Below are positions 16,511 through 24,407 of a stretch of 64,000 nt of DNA, piece by piece. How positions within the stretch are numbered: position 1 is the first letter of the stretch; every line of letters begins with the position of its first letter. The notes beneath the pieces were generated by a model. The model saw nothing but the letters and a program-made list of their open reading frames with translations, was not told where the DNA came from and did not search any database. Source of the DNA: Synergistaceae bacterium DZ-S4 (GTDB lineage Bacteria > Synergistota > Synergistia > Synergistales > Synergistaceae); assembly GCA_025943965.1 (NCBI GenBank), contig JAPCWD010000003.1, positions 62,001 through 126,000 of the forward strand, in the 5' to 3' direction. Both the position numbers and the translations under genes were made by a program.

Positions 16511-16735
16511 ATGCTTGCAGTGAGACTGGATAAACCACTGGAGGAGCGACTTGAAAAACTTGCCGATAAAACCGGCAGAACTAAGACTTGGTATGCGCGG
16601 AAGGCAATTGAGACATATCTTGATGATATTGAAGATGCTGCACTTGCGGCAGCTGCATATGAAGAATACATCCTTGACGGAGAGGCTTCATCTTCCCTTG
16701 AGGAAGTGAGGTCGCGCCTTGGCTTGGCAGATTGA
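16511..16735 (+). CDS. Ribbon-helix-helix antitoxin, intact operon copy
   Basis: A 74 aa CopG/RelB-type antitoxin: the N-terminal MLAVRLDKPLEERLEKLA strand-helix binds DNA as a dimer, and the acidic C-terminal half (EEYILDGEASSSLEEV) would mask the toxin. AAGGAGG at 16497-16503 precedes the ATG. Its last 17 bases overlap the start of the toxin gene, so the two are translationally coupled. It is nearly identical to the orphan antitoxin at 12007. Confidence 0.88.
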   Translation: MLAVRLDKPLEERLEKLADKTGRTKTWYARKAIETYLDDIEDAALAAAAYEEYILDGEASSSLEEVRSRLGLAD

Positions 16736-16988
16736 ATTTTCAAGAAAGGCAGAAAAGGAACTCTCTTCGCTTGATAAGCCTCAGGCTCTGAGGATATTAA
16801 ACTATCTTGATGAACTGGCCGGCCTTGATGACCCCAGAAGAAGAGGAAAAGCCCTTGTCGCAGATCTCTCCGGGCTATGGCGCTACCGAGTAGGCGCATG
16901 GCGTATTCTATGCAGGATAGAAGACAGCCGCTTCCTTGTTTTGGTAGTGAAACTCGGACACCGAAGCTCCGTTTATGACCAAGATTAG
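16719..16988 (+). CDS. RelE/ParE-superfamily toxin
   Basis: An 89 aa protein starting with TTG inside the antitoxin gene (MAWQIEFSRKAEKEL). The pattern is that of RelE/ParE toxins: an N-terminal beta strand, two helices with LDKPQALRI, then the beta-sheet LWRYRVGAWRILCRI and a C-terminal HRSSVYD. RelE relatives cleave mRNA on ribosomes and ParE relatives poison gyrase; I cannot choose. The YRVG..RILCR segment with its basic residues and the final HR.. favour a RelE-like mRNase. It pairs with the antitoxin at 16511. Confidence 0.85.
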   Translation: MAWQIEFSRKAEKELSSLDKPQALRILNYLDELAGLDDPRRRGKALVADLSGLWRYRVGAWRILCRIEDSRFLVLVVKLGHRSSVYDQD

Positions 16989-17017
16989 TTTAAAGCGGAG
17001 AGTACATCCGCTGGGGA

Positions 17018-17150
17018 ATTCAAGCTTTATGATTTGAGGGCATGGCCAATTCACCGCTGAATGGTTCTTTCAGCAAATTCTCCCGCGACTATCCTCGCGA
17101 ATTCCCCGCGACCGGAGTTGTTGCAAATTTTCCGGCGGAGGAAGTTTCCG
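17018..17150 (+). repeat. Modular hairpin-array element
   Basis: It has the central AATTCAAG.TTTATGAT module, GGCCAATTCACC, a CTGAATG...CTTTCAG stem, then reversed units CAAATTCTCCCGCGAC, CGAATTCCCCGCGAC and CAAATTTTCCGGCGGAGG with self-complementary variable parts (GGCGGAGGAAGTTTCCGCC). Same family as 35385 and 45172. Confidence 0.7.
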
Positions 17151-17168
17151 CCGGCCTTTACAACTGCT

Positions 17169-18470
17169 TCACCTCACCTTTGCAATAATTTCAATCGCCC
17201 ACAGTGGGATATTGGTCAGCCAATCTTCCTTTTTGTAATCGGACATGGAGGTGCGAATCGCAGTTTTAGGCTTGAATTTCTCGCAATAGGTTTTCAGACT
17301 CTTGGCCTTCAAATTCTTCTCGGCCTTAACTTCAACGGGGATAACTTCTGTGCCTGTATCCAGCAAAAAGTCTATCTCAGCACTGCCGCGGTCATTCGTC
17401 CAATAGTATGTTCCAAGTTCCTTGACTGTCTTTAGCTGCTGAAGAACATACTGTTCCGTCAGAGCACCTTTGAACTCATTGAACAGCCTGTCTCCGTCAA
17501 GGAGGACTGTCTGCCCCAACCGCACCAGACAGGAGAGGAGCCCTACATCGACAAGGAAAAGTTTGAAGGCTTTCAAGTCCTCATATGCTTTTAAAGGCAG
17601 GTTAGGTTTTGTTGCACGCTGAACTTTATGGACAAGCCCGCAATCTGTCAGCCATAACATTGACATTTCGTAATCTTTTGCGCGCGCACCTTCTTTAATG
17701 AGACCATAAATAAACTTTTTGTTTTCCTTTGTAAGCTGTGACGGAATGCTGTTCCAGAGCATACGGATACGAGGCACTTCGGCGTTAGGCGCATGTTTGG
17801 AAAAGTCCTGCTCATAAGCAGTCAGGATACGCTGCTGTATATCCCGCACGCTGTTGAAATCACGATTTTCGGCAAAATTCTGTACAGCCTCCGGCATACC
17901 TCCGACATAGTAATAATGTTTGAGTAAATCTACATACTCCTGCTTAAAAGTGGTAGCCATGTCTAAGTCACCATTCTTAAGCAGATCTGCAAATTGTCCC
18001 TTCTGCATTGCCAGCATGAACTCAGTCAATGAGAGGGGGTAAAGGTCAAGGAACTCCACCTTGCCCACCGGGAACGATGTCCCGGGATGCAGTGCGACTC
18101 CAAGCAGGGAGCCGGCGCATACGATCTGATACTGTGGTGCGTTTTCGTTAAAATATTTAAGCGATGTCAGAGCTGCCGGCACTTCCTGTATTTCATCAAA
18201 AATAAGCAATGTATTTTGGGGGTCAATTTTACGTCCGTTATAAATTTCAATGCCGGTAATTATCCGGTCAATTTTCATATCTGCTGCGAACAAACCTGCC
18301 ATCTGCGGGTTATTTTCAAAGTTAATGTAGACTGTATCTGTATAAGCGATATTTCCAAATTCTTTCATTAACCAGGTTTTCCCTACTTGACGTGCCCCAC
18401 GTATGATGAGAGGTTTTTTGTTTTCCTTATTCTTCCATTTATGAAGATCTTCAATTGCTTTACGGTACAT
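17169..18470 (-). CDS. AAA ATPase with DUF4143 domain (divergent paralogue)
   Basis: A 433 aa AAA_14/DUF4143 protein, clearly homologous in layout to the genes at 14887 and 24644 but diverged in sequence. Walker A GARQVGKT (25-32), Walker B LLIFDEIQEVP near residue 88, sensor-like CAGSLLGVAL, then the C-terminal AEIDFLL...PVEVKAE, which gives the D...ExK pattern of a restriction-endonuclease-like fold. GAGGTG lies 6 bases before the ATG. It faces the toxin-antitoxin operon. Function is unknown; these genes often sit in variable regions. Confidence 0.85.
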   Translation of the reverse strand: MYRKAIEDLHKWKNKENKKPLIIRGARQVGKTWLMKEFGNIAYTDTVYINFENNPQMAGLFAADMKIDRIITGIEIYNGRKIDPQNTLLIFDEIQEVPAALTSLKYFNENAPQYQIVCAGSLLGVALHPGTSFPVGKVEFLDLYPLSLTEFMLAMQKGQFADLLKNGDLDMATTFKQEYVDLLKHYYYVGGMPEAVQNFAENRDFNSVRDIQQRILTAYEQDFSKHAPNAEVPRIRMLWNSIPSQLTKENKKFIYGLIKEGARAKDYEMSMLWLTDCGLVHKVQRATKPNLPLKAYEDLKAFKLFLVDVGLLSCLVRLGQTVLLDGDRLFNEFKGALTEQYVLQQLKTVKELGTYYWTNDRGSAEIDFLLDTGTEVIPVEVKAEKNLKAKSLKTYCEKFKPKTAIRTSMSDYKKEDWLTNIPLWAIEIIAKVR

Positions 18471-18904
18471 TTGTGATCACCTCAAAAGAGATTATAAACC
18501 ATATTTACATAAATTACGACGAAAAAGTGATCAACTATTACACTTTTTACGACGATAATTTGCAGATTTGCAGTGGTGGGGTTGCCGGGGAGAGCACCGG
18601 CGGCGAGCAATTGGCAAGCGGCATTTACAATTGTGAAACTGCGACAAATATGGTCGCGTGAAGCTGTGGTGAAGCGATGGTGAAGCAATCGTAAAGGCAG
18701 GACATTTTGTCAATTGTGTGGGTCTGCCCCCCTCTGTGTTTCCCCCACCAGTTCAAATATATAGCCTAGAAATTCAAATATTATCTTGATTCGATTTATT
18801 TTGGTGTGTTTTATGACATTAGTAGTGGTTTAAGGGAAGCTGATAGTAACTAAGTCAATGCAGTGAGGCATGAATTAAAAATATTCCATGAAATATTAAA
18901 TCTG
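18471..18904 (+). other. Non-coding stretch between ATPase and hydrolase
   Basis: It contains a GCCGGGGAGAGCACCGGC hairpin module (about 18586-18603), array-type modules GTGAAACTGCGAC/GTCGCGTGAAG, and an inverted GGGGTCAGACC-type repeat. The remainder (18740-18900) is A+T-rich without a recognisable gene. Confidence 0.5.
18708..18730 (-). repeat. GGGGTCAGACC repeat, minus orientation
   Basis: Reads GGGGCAGACCCACACAATTG then ACA on the minus strand. It is the only copy seen in this orientation. Confidence 0.7.
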
Positions 18905-18933
18905 TTGACAGTACTGATTTATAGGACTATTTT
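18905..18933 (+). promoter_or_regulatory. Sigma-70-type promoter of exported hydrolase
   Basis: -35 TTGACA (18905-18910), 17-bp spacer, -10 TATTTT (18928-18933), about 28 bp before the start codon. AAAGGAGG at about 18944-18951 serves as ribosome-binding site. Confidence 0.7.
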
Positions 18934-18960
18934 AAGCTGAATTCAAAGGAGGCTAAAAAT

Positions 18961-20073
18961 ATGTCCAATTTTTCTAAAAATGTGTTTTTATGTTTATGCA
19001 TGTTAAGTTTTCTTTCTTTTGTTTTTGTATTTTTAGCGTACAGCCCTGCCTCAGCCTGCAGCCGTGTACTTTCGGCCAATAACGGACAGGCTGTTCTCGT
19101 GGGCCGGAATATGGACTGGCCTGAAAATATCGACAGCGCGTTCTGGTTTCTGCCGAGAGGTATCAAGCGCAGCGGGCTTGCAGGAGGGAATGCGATGGTA
19201 TGGGCTGCTAAATACAGCAGTATCGTGACTGCTTCGACTGTGAAAGGCCAGTCTTTTGTTTCCGACGGACTTAACGAAAAGGGCCTTGAAGCAAACCTGC
19301 TCTGGCTCACTGAAAGTGATTACGGTGCGCGGAATGAAACTAAACCGGGCCTGTCAATAGCTTTATGGGCCCAGTATGTGCTTGACAATTATTCGACAGT
19401 CGCAGATGCTGTCCGGGATATTCAGTCCGGGCTGTACCAGATCGTTGACGTCAATATACCTATGTATATTCCGACTGTGGGGGTGACAGAAGCGCGCGCT
19501 TCTCTACACCTCGCGCTGGCTGATAGGACAGGAGATTCAGCTGTTATAGAATATTTAAACGGAAAACCAGTCATTTATCATGACCGTAAATATACGATCA
19601 TGACCAACTCTCCTACATTTGATAAACAGCAGGAGAACCTCAAAAAATACAAAGGTTTCGGCGGGAAAAAACCTCTGCCCGGTACGTCCGATGCCGCTGA
19701 CCGCTTCGTAAGGGCATCGTTTTATATGAAAAATACACCGCAGCCCAATAACATTCGTGAGGCAATAGCTTATATGCTGAGCGTTACAAGAAATGCGTCC
19801 CAGCCTTTTATAGTGACTTTGGACCCGAAGCATCCGTACACTGCAGCCACGATCTGGCGTACGGTAGGCGATTTGACCAACGGATATTACTATTATGAAT
19901 CGACGATCAGCCCTTATCTTGTATGGGCGGATTTTGCCGAATTTGATTCCGGCGCAGGATCTCAGGCCATGAAGCTTGAACTGAGCAAAAATCCTGATTA
20001 TTACGGCAATGTTTCAAAGTTTTTCCAGAAGGCGGATCCTGCGGAATTAAAAGTTCCCAAATTTTTTGACTGA
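18961..20073 (+). CDS. Exported choloylglycine-hydrolase-family (Ntn) amidase
   Basis: A 370 aa protein. Residues 1-32 are a signal peptide with a long hydrophobic core and a SPASA-type end. Cys33 follows at once (ASA|CSRVLS). In this linear-amide C-N hydrolase family the N-terminal Cys is the nucleophile, so signal removal would itself expose the active residue. Further family motifs are GRNMDWPE (50-53 NMDW), GLNEKGLEANLLWL and a C-terminal TIWRTVGDLTNG. The family includes penicillin V acylases and bile salt hydrolases; substrate cannot be told. Acting outside the cytoplasm distinguishes it from classical bile salt hydrolases. It has its own promoter. Confidence 0.88.
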   Translation: MSNFSKNVFLCLCMLSFLSFVFVFLAYSPASACSRVLSANNGQAVLVGRNMDWPENIDSAFWFLPRGIKRSGLAGGNAMVWAAKYSSIVTASTVKGQSFVSDGLNEKGLEANLLWLTESDYGARNETKPGLSIALWAQYVLDNYSTVADAVRDIQSGLYQIVDVNIPMYIPTVGVTEARASLHLALADRTGDSAVIEYLNGKPVIYHDRKYTIMTNSPTFDKQQENLKKYKGFGGKKPLPGTSDAADRFVRASFYMKNTPQPNNIREAIAYMLSVTRNASQPFIVTLDPKHPYTAATIWRTVGDLTNGYYYYESTISPYLVWADFAEFDSGAGSQAMKLELSKNPDYYGNVSKFFQKADPAELKVPKFFD

Positions 20074-20097
20074 TAAAACACAATAGAAAAAATAATT

Positions 20098-20122
20098 GGG
20101 GTCAGACCTGCACAATTGACAG
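20098..20122 (+). repeat. GGGGTCAGACCTGCACAATTG repeat copy
   Basis: The copy has GCACAATTGACAG instead of ACACA. It is placed 25 bp after the hydrolase stop codon. Confidence 0.75.
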
Positions 20123-20300
20123 AAAGGTATCCATTCGAATCATTGGTATATCGGGGCTGAGCCAATGGAGACAGAGGATCTGTTTCTTCTGTCGGATCCG
20201 GTGTTATCCGGGCAAGCAGAAGGTTTAAAGAGGATGCAGAAGCCAAAGTTCAACCGAAGAAAAACTTCGAAGATATCCCTAAATTTTTGGTTTTCTTAAT

Positions 20301-20400
20301 TATGCAGGCCTGACACCCGCTGAGCAGCTTTTAGATATTTGGGAACAGCTCAATAATCCAACTTATAAACCCCTCGAATTCGAGGATGAGTACAAGGGGG
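20301..20400 (+). pseudogene. Coding fragment, possibly KilA-N/phage-type
   Basis: One frame reads YAGLTPAEQLLDIWEQLNNP and then TYKPLEFEDEYKG without stops, followed at once by a repeat. The piece resembles the C-terminal part of KilA-N-type proteins, but it is too short to be sure. No start or upstream continuation is present. Confidence 0.35.
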
Positions 20401-20402
20401 AC

Positions 20403-20424
20403 AGTCAGACCTCCACAATTGACA
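20403..20424 (+). repeat. GTCAGACCTCCACAATTGACAG repeat, degenerate copy
   Basis: The copy lacks the GGGG start (GACAGTCAGACC) but keeps the CACAATTGACAG end. Confidence 0.6.
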
Positions 20425-20589
20425 GAGGTAACAGCCTGGCGGGCTCAGACGGAGAATTAATGATTATGGACCAATTCGCCGTGGCTTGAAAAACCACAGT
20501 TACCGGCGTAGCGTTTATTTGCGGCGGATAGATCGGCAGTTGGGAGCATGGCGTTGAAAAGGTCAAAAATTTAACGGGGATAGCCGGTG

Positions 20590-20618
20590 TTGTTTGATGC
20601 TTGGTGCTAAAGTATAAT
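20590..20618 (+). promoter_or_regulatory. Promoter of DUF488 gene
   Basis: -35 TTGTTT (20590-20595), 17-bp spacer, consensus -10 TATAAT (20613-20618), 21 bp before the ATG. AGAGGTGG is the ribosome-binding site. Confidence 0.65.
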
Positions 20619-20639
20619 AACGATAAAGAGGTGGTTCTA

Positions 20640-21131
20640 ATGAACACAATTTATACGATTGGATACCAAGGTGTAAATATAGATGAATTTGTAAAGTGCT
20701 TAAAGAATAACGGGATAGAGATCCTTGCCGATGTTCGCCAACGGCCATATTCACGTAAGGCCGGATTTTCTAAACAGGCTCTCAGCAGCAGGCTGTCGGA
20801 AGTTGGTATTGCATATAAGCATTTCGAAGCTTTGGGCTGCCCGGTTCAGATAAGAGATCAATATAAAGTTGATGGAGACTGGTTTGCTTACTGTAGAAGC
20901 TATAAGAAATTCTTAGACAACGAATCTGTTGCACTGGAATCACTGTCTTCATATATCAAAAGCTTTCCCTGCTCGCTCTTTTGCTTTGAAGCAGATGCAA
21001 ATTTCTGTCACCGTTCATTGATAGCGAAATCGATTACCCTAAAGCACCCTGAGCTTACGGTCAGCAACTTATCTTTTGAAAAACCCACTAAAAGAGAGAC
21101 CCCTGTACAGCTTCGCCTGTGCTGGTCTTAG
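20640..21131 (+). CDS. DUF488 family protein
   Basis: A 163 aa protein with the family's hallmarks: N-terminal YTIGYQGVNIDEFVKCLK, then ILADVRQRPYSRKAGFSK, a central GCP..IRDQY and a C-terminal CFEADANFCHRSLIA, where Cys and His may form the active or metal site. DUF488 is a small alpha/beta family of unknown activity. The last 44 bp overlap the end of a convergent gene, a tight tail-to-tail arrangement. In other genomes DUF488 and dual-OB-type proteins are neighbours, as I recall, so the pair probably works together. The start is ATG 20640, after AGAGGTGG. Confidence 0.85.
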   Translation: MNTIYTIGYQGVNIDEFVKCLKNNGIEILADVRQRPYSRKAGFSKQALSSRLSEVGIAYKHFEALGCPVQIRDQYKVDGDWFAYCRSYKKFLDNESVALESLSSYIKSFPCSLFCFEADANFCHRSLIAKSITLKHPELTVSNLSFEKPTKRETPVQLRLCWS

Positions 21132-21939
21132 GAGGGTAGATCAAACTCACTGCCATCCATTGATTATGGAACCGATGTTGATTGCCAAGTAGAAGATGGA
21201 GGTTTTTACTGTTCATTTCACTCTCGATCCTGTTTTTAAATTTATCTGTCCAATTAGACCCATAGTCTCGTACGCACTTACGGTATAATGCACAGACCTC
21301 CCAATCAATAAGTTTTAGTTTTACTTGTTTTTCCAGTCCATCTTCTGTCTTTACCTGCATCGAATAATAAAAATCGTATGGAATTTTTTCTAAAATTTTG
21401 ATTGGTAGATTTCCCCCTTCATCAGAGAATAATGAATTGTCTGCTTGTTCAACTTGCCGCAGATTTGACAACTCTTTCTCACTCCAATGTTCCTGAGAAG
21501 CCTTCATTATTTCTAGTTTGACAGGCAATGCAGGCTTATATAAAGCCAGGCTGATCCCGGAGTCTAAGTAAGGTTCATTCCCTGTTTCTTTTTTAAAACG
21601 GTCAATCTGGGGGATACCGCCTGCCCAGGACATCCTTTCTTTCCACTTATTTTTCGTGTTAATGACATTATGAAGATTTATCCTATCAAAATATATTTTT
21701 CGGCTTTCTTTTCTGATGTCTTGTGTATTTGGATAGGTTTCCACTTCGACCCACTGCCACTTGGAAAATTGGTATTTGCCTTCGAGTCGTCTATATGGAA
21801 CCGGGTATATCCTCCTCATTTCTGCACGATCTGTAATGCCTGCGATACATGAAGTTTCCCCGTATTTTGCACTTGGACTGGGGTAGGTTTTAGCAAGGAT
21901 AAGAATTTTTTCTGTTCTATTTAATGAGTTTCCAGACAT
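21088..21939 (-). CDS. Probable dual-OB-domain protein, partner of DUF488
   Basis: A 283 aa protein beginning MSGNSLNRTEKILILAKTYP, then ETSCIAGITDRAEMRRIYPV. This N-terminus matches what I recall for proteins annotated as dual OB domain-containing, which commonly adjoin DUF488 genes. No nuclease motif, signal peptide or membrane segment is visible. The C-terminus ends in EAVQGSLF. ATG 21939 is preferred over an upstream ATG because GGAAGG lies about 7 bases before it. Its 3' end overlaps the DUF488 gene by 44 bp on the opposite strand. If the OB reading is right, nucleic-acid or nucleotide binding is likely; role unknown. Confidence 0.6.
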   Translation of the reverse strand: MSGNSLNRTEKILILAKTYPSPSAKYGETSCIAGITDRAEMRRIYPVPYRRLEGKYQFSKWQWVEVETYPNTQDIRKESRKIYFDRINLHNVINTKNKWKERMSWAGGIPQIDRFKKETGNEPYLDSGISLALYKPALPVKLEIMKASQEHWSEKELSNLRQVEQADNSLFSDEGGNLPIKILEKIPYDFYYSMQVKTEDGLEKQVKLKLIDWEVCALYRKCVRDYGSNWTDKFKNRIESEMNSKNLHLLLGNQHRFHNQWMAVSLIYPPKTSTGEAVQGSLF

Positions 21940-22130
21940 CGGAAGACCTTCCTTCATCAATTAGTCACTCACTCTCGCCATACAATTAAGCATACCATTA
22001 GATCCTAATACTTAAAGAAAGTTTCTGTTGGATATTGTTATAAGTGAGCTGCGATACTCAGCGCCAGAAGTGTGCTTTCTGCAAGCCTAAAATCCCCAAA
22101 TTGGGGGTGCGGACAAAAACTTGGACTGGT

Positions 22131-22268
22131 TTAAGCTACCAAACCCAATTTTTGCCTATATTCCAGCGGGTTCATTGCGCCCAATGACATTTTAATTCTC
22201 TTTTCATTGTACCAATATAGATATTTATCCAATATATTTATAAAACCATCAAGTACTAACTCCTGACC
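22131..22268 (-). pseudogene. C-terminal remnant of IS3-family transposase (OrfB)
   Basis: The minus strand encodes LDKYLYWYNEKRIKMSLG, then AMNPLEYRQKLGLVA and a stop at 22131. This is the standard end of IS3/IS150-type integrase-like transposases (YN..R....L....P..YR). Upstream the frame is lost after about 46 codons. No inverted repeat or OrfA is found, so this is an old fragment. Confidence 0.8.
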
Positions 22269-22316
22269 AGTTCATATGATAAAACATTTCATTTTTGAGT
22301 CGACCAGAAAAGCAGT

Positions 22317-22340
22317 GGGGTCAGACCTGCACAATTGACA
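22317..22340 (+). repeat. GGGGTCAGACCTGCACAATTG repeat copy
   Basis: Same variant (GCACAATTGACA) as at 20098, near the IS remnant. Confidence 0.75.
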
Positions 22341-22596
22341 TAAAATAATATGTTCATTCTTTTTACAGCGGGGTGAAGCTTAAGTTATTATACGACCCGT
22401 TCCTTACGCTGGATTCTGGTGTTAAACAGGCGATCAGGATATCTGAAGCGGAAATGGACGCCGAAAGTCAACTCCTAAAAATTTCTTTTAAATTTTGTCC
22501 GGGATTATAATTACGAAGAGGCAAATAAGGGTCAACCCCCAACTTCTAAAGTTGATTTATACTCTGCGTATCCGGGCAAAATAAGGAGAAGATGCT

Positions 22597-24129
22597 GTGA
22601 ATATAAATATCAGATCTATTCTCGTTTATTTCAGGCAAATAGCGCTCATGTCGCTGTTTTTAGTTTTTTCTGCCCTTTCTTTTAGCGGAACTGCGGCCGG
22701 CAGTGTTTCATCCACGCCTGAATATGTGGCTCCGGTGGCTGAAGATTTCAGCTCTCTTCCCTGGAGTGAGTCTTTTGATAAGCTCCATTTGAAATTTTCC
22801 AGGGAGTACGGGTTTACAGAATGGAAGAAAATTGACTGGACTGCTCTTTATAAGAGGATCAAGCCGCTGGTGGAGAGGGCTGAGGCTTCCAATGATTTTA
22901 CAGCTTATTATTTAGCCATGAGGGAGTATGTGAATTCTATTCCGGACGGGCATGTACGCATGTCTTCTATTCGTGATATTGATGATAAATATATCGGCGG
23001 CGGGTTTGGCTTTTCAGCCACAAAACTATCAGATGGCAGGGTGATTGCCAGCTGGGTGGATGAAACAAGCGCCGTTTATGCTCAGGGAATGCGCGCCGGT
23101 GCAGAGTTGATCGAATGGAACGGACGTCCTGTAAAAGATGTTTTAAATGAGGTCTCGACTATTTTTGGTCCAAACTCAGCTACGGCAGAGGTCTTAGCCA
23201 ACCAGCAGGTGCATTATCTTACCCGCGCTCCCGTCAATACACGGCTGTCGCTCCTGTTTTCGAATATTACCGGAGGTACGGCGAAAGCGTCGGTGTCTGC
23301 TTATGACGACAAAGGGAAGTCGTTGGTCAAAACTTATCCTTCGACCGTGGTTTCGGATGGATTAAGAGACTGGATACTTGAAGTTGAAAACCCGGGAAAA
23401 AAGCCTGAGTCAATGGTTGAAAAGAGATTGCTGGAGGGGAACATCGGTTATATAAAAATCTGGGGCGAAATTGATGTTGACCTTAAAGAAACCGGGACCG
23501 CCCCTTCAACGCTTGGTCTGTTCAAATCAGCACTGGCTGAATTCAACAAATTAAAGGTCAGGGGACTGATTTTGGATATCAGGAACAATGTCGGTGGGCT
23601 GGATTCAATGTCGGCGGAAATTCTAGGCTTGTTCAGCAGGAAAAAGGTCTTATATGAATACGCGAGCTTTTATAACTTGGCCACCGGGACCTTCCAAATA
23701 CTCCCTGATGATCTCTCGGATCTCAATAATCCTGACTATGCTTTATATATTGAACCGGATGAGCCGTTTTTCGGCGGTCCTGTCGCAGCACTTATCAATT
23801 CAAAGTGTGTAAGTTCGGGAGAAGGACTGGCTATGGGGATAAAGGACCTGCCAAGAGGTGAAACGGTCGGGTTTTACGGGACAAACGGTTCGTTCGGAAT
23901 GGCCGGAGGAGGAGCAAAGATCCCGGGAAATATTGTTGTCCATTGGCCCTACGGGCAGTCTCTGGATAAGGACAAAGAGGTCCAGATAGACAGCCGTGAC
24001 GGCATTGGAGGGGTATCTCCTTCTATCCGCACGCCGATGACATTGGAAAATGCTCTGCGGGCTGCAAGGGGAGAAGATGTTGAGTTGGAGCACGCAATAA
24101 AAGTGATCAATTCCTGCGCTGCAGAGTAA
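22597..24129 (+). CDS. Exported S41-family (C-terminal-processing-like) peptidase
   Basis: A 510 aa protein. An N-terminal signal peptide (hydrophobic core about residues 14-34, ending near GTAAGS) directs export. A helical region of about 100 residues is followed by a PDZ-like stretch (GGGFGFSATKL...GMRAGAELIEWNG) and the S41 protease core: GNIGYIKIWGE, GLILDIRNNVGGLD and NSKCVSSGEGLAMG, with the catalytic Ser among S406/S407. GTG start after AAGGAG. The family cleaves proteins near their C-termini or processes tails; the substrate here is unknown. Repeats flank the gene on both sides. Confidence 0.85.
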   Translation: MNINIRSILVYFRQIALMSLFLVFSALSFSGTAAGSVSSTPEYVAPVAEDFSSLPWSESFDKLHLKFSREYGFTEWKKIDWTALYKRIKPLVERAEASNDFTAYYLAMREYVNSIPDGHVRMSSIRDIDDKYIGGGFGFSATKLSDGRVIASWVDETSAVYAQGMRAGAELIEWNGRPVKDVLNEVSTIFGPNSATAEVLANQQVHYLTRAPVNTRLSLLFSNITGGTAKASVSAYDDKGKSLVKTYPSTVVSDGLRDWILEVENPGKKPESMVEKRLLEGNIGYIKIWGEIDVDLKETGTAPSTLGLFKSALAEFNKLKVRGLILDIRNNVGGLDSMSAEILGLFSRKKVLYEYASFYNLATGTFQILPDDLSDLNNPDYALYIEPDEPFFGGPVAALINSKCVSSGEGLAMGIKDLPRGETVGFYGTNGSFGMAGGGAKIPGNIVVHWPYGQSLDKDKEVQIDSRDGIGGVSPSIRTPMTLENALRAARGEDVELEHAIKVINSCAAE

Positions 24130-24406
24130 AAATTGGTGTCTGGCCTACACAATTGAAATTTGTTACAAGTTAAAAATCTCCAGAATTGCAACAGGGCTGT
24201 TTTGTTTTTTGAAACTGTTTTCGAAAGATAAGGGAAATGCTTTTGCCGGAAAAGAATAACAGGGGCCGATGGAAGAGATCGGTCCCTGTTATCAGAAAGG
24301 GGATCATTTGCGTATTATCGCAAAGTCCCAATGGTAGTAAGAGCAGCCGGGGAGAGCACCGGCGGCAAGCAATTGGCAAGCGTAGGCAAGTGGTTGGCAA
24401 GCAGTT
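24130..24406 (+). other. Repeat-bearing gap before ATPase copy 2
   Basis: It contains a degenerate GGGGTCAGACC copy (24135-24157), a GTTAAAAATCTCC-type repeat and a GCCGGGGAGAGCACCGGC hairpin. It is homologous but not identical to 14400-14650. Confidence 0.55.
24135..24157 (+). repeat. Degenerate GGGGTCAGACC repeat copy
   Basis: Reads GGTGTCTGGCCTACACAATTG then AA, the most diverged copy and the last in the series. Confidence 0.5.
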
Positions 24407-24407
24407 G

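Larger units (their letters stand above)
20074..20589 (+). other. Repeat-containing gap with gene debris
   Basis: Two GGGGTCAGACC-type copies (20098, 20403) bracket about 280 bp that includes a fragment of coding-like sequence at 20301-20400. No intact gene is visible. Confidence 0.5.
21961..22596 (+). other. Gap with IS debris and repeats
   Basis: It holds a degenerate AATCCCC repeat (22084-22106), an IS3-type transposase tail (22131-22268) and a GGGGTCAGACC repeat (22317). From 22341 to 22560 I see no gene, only a small CAACTTCTAAAGTTG palindrome (22539-22553). Confidence 0.5.
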
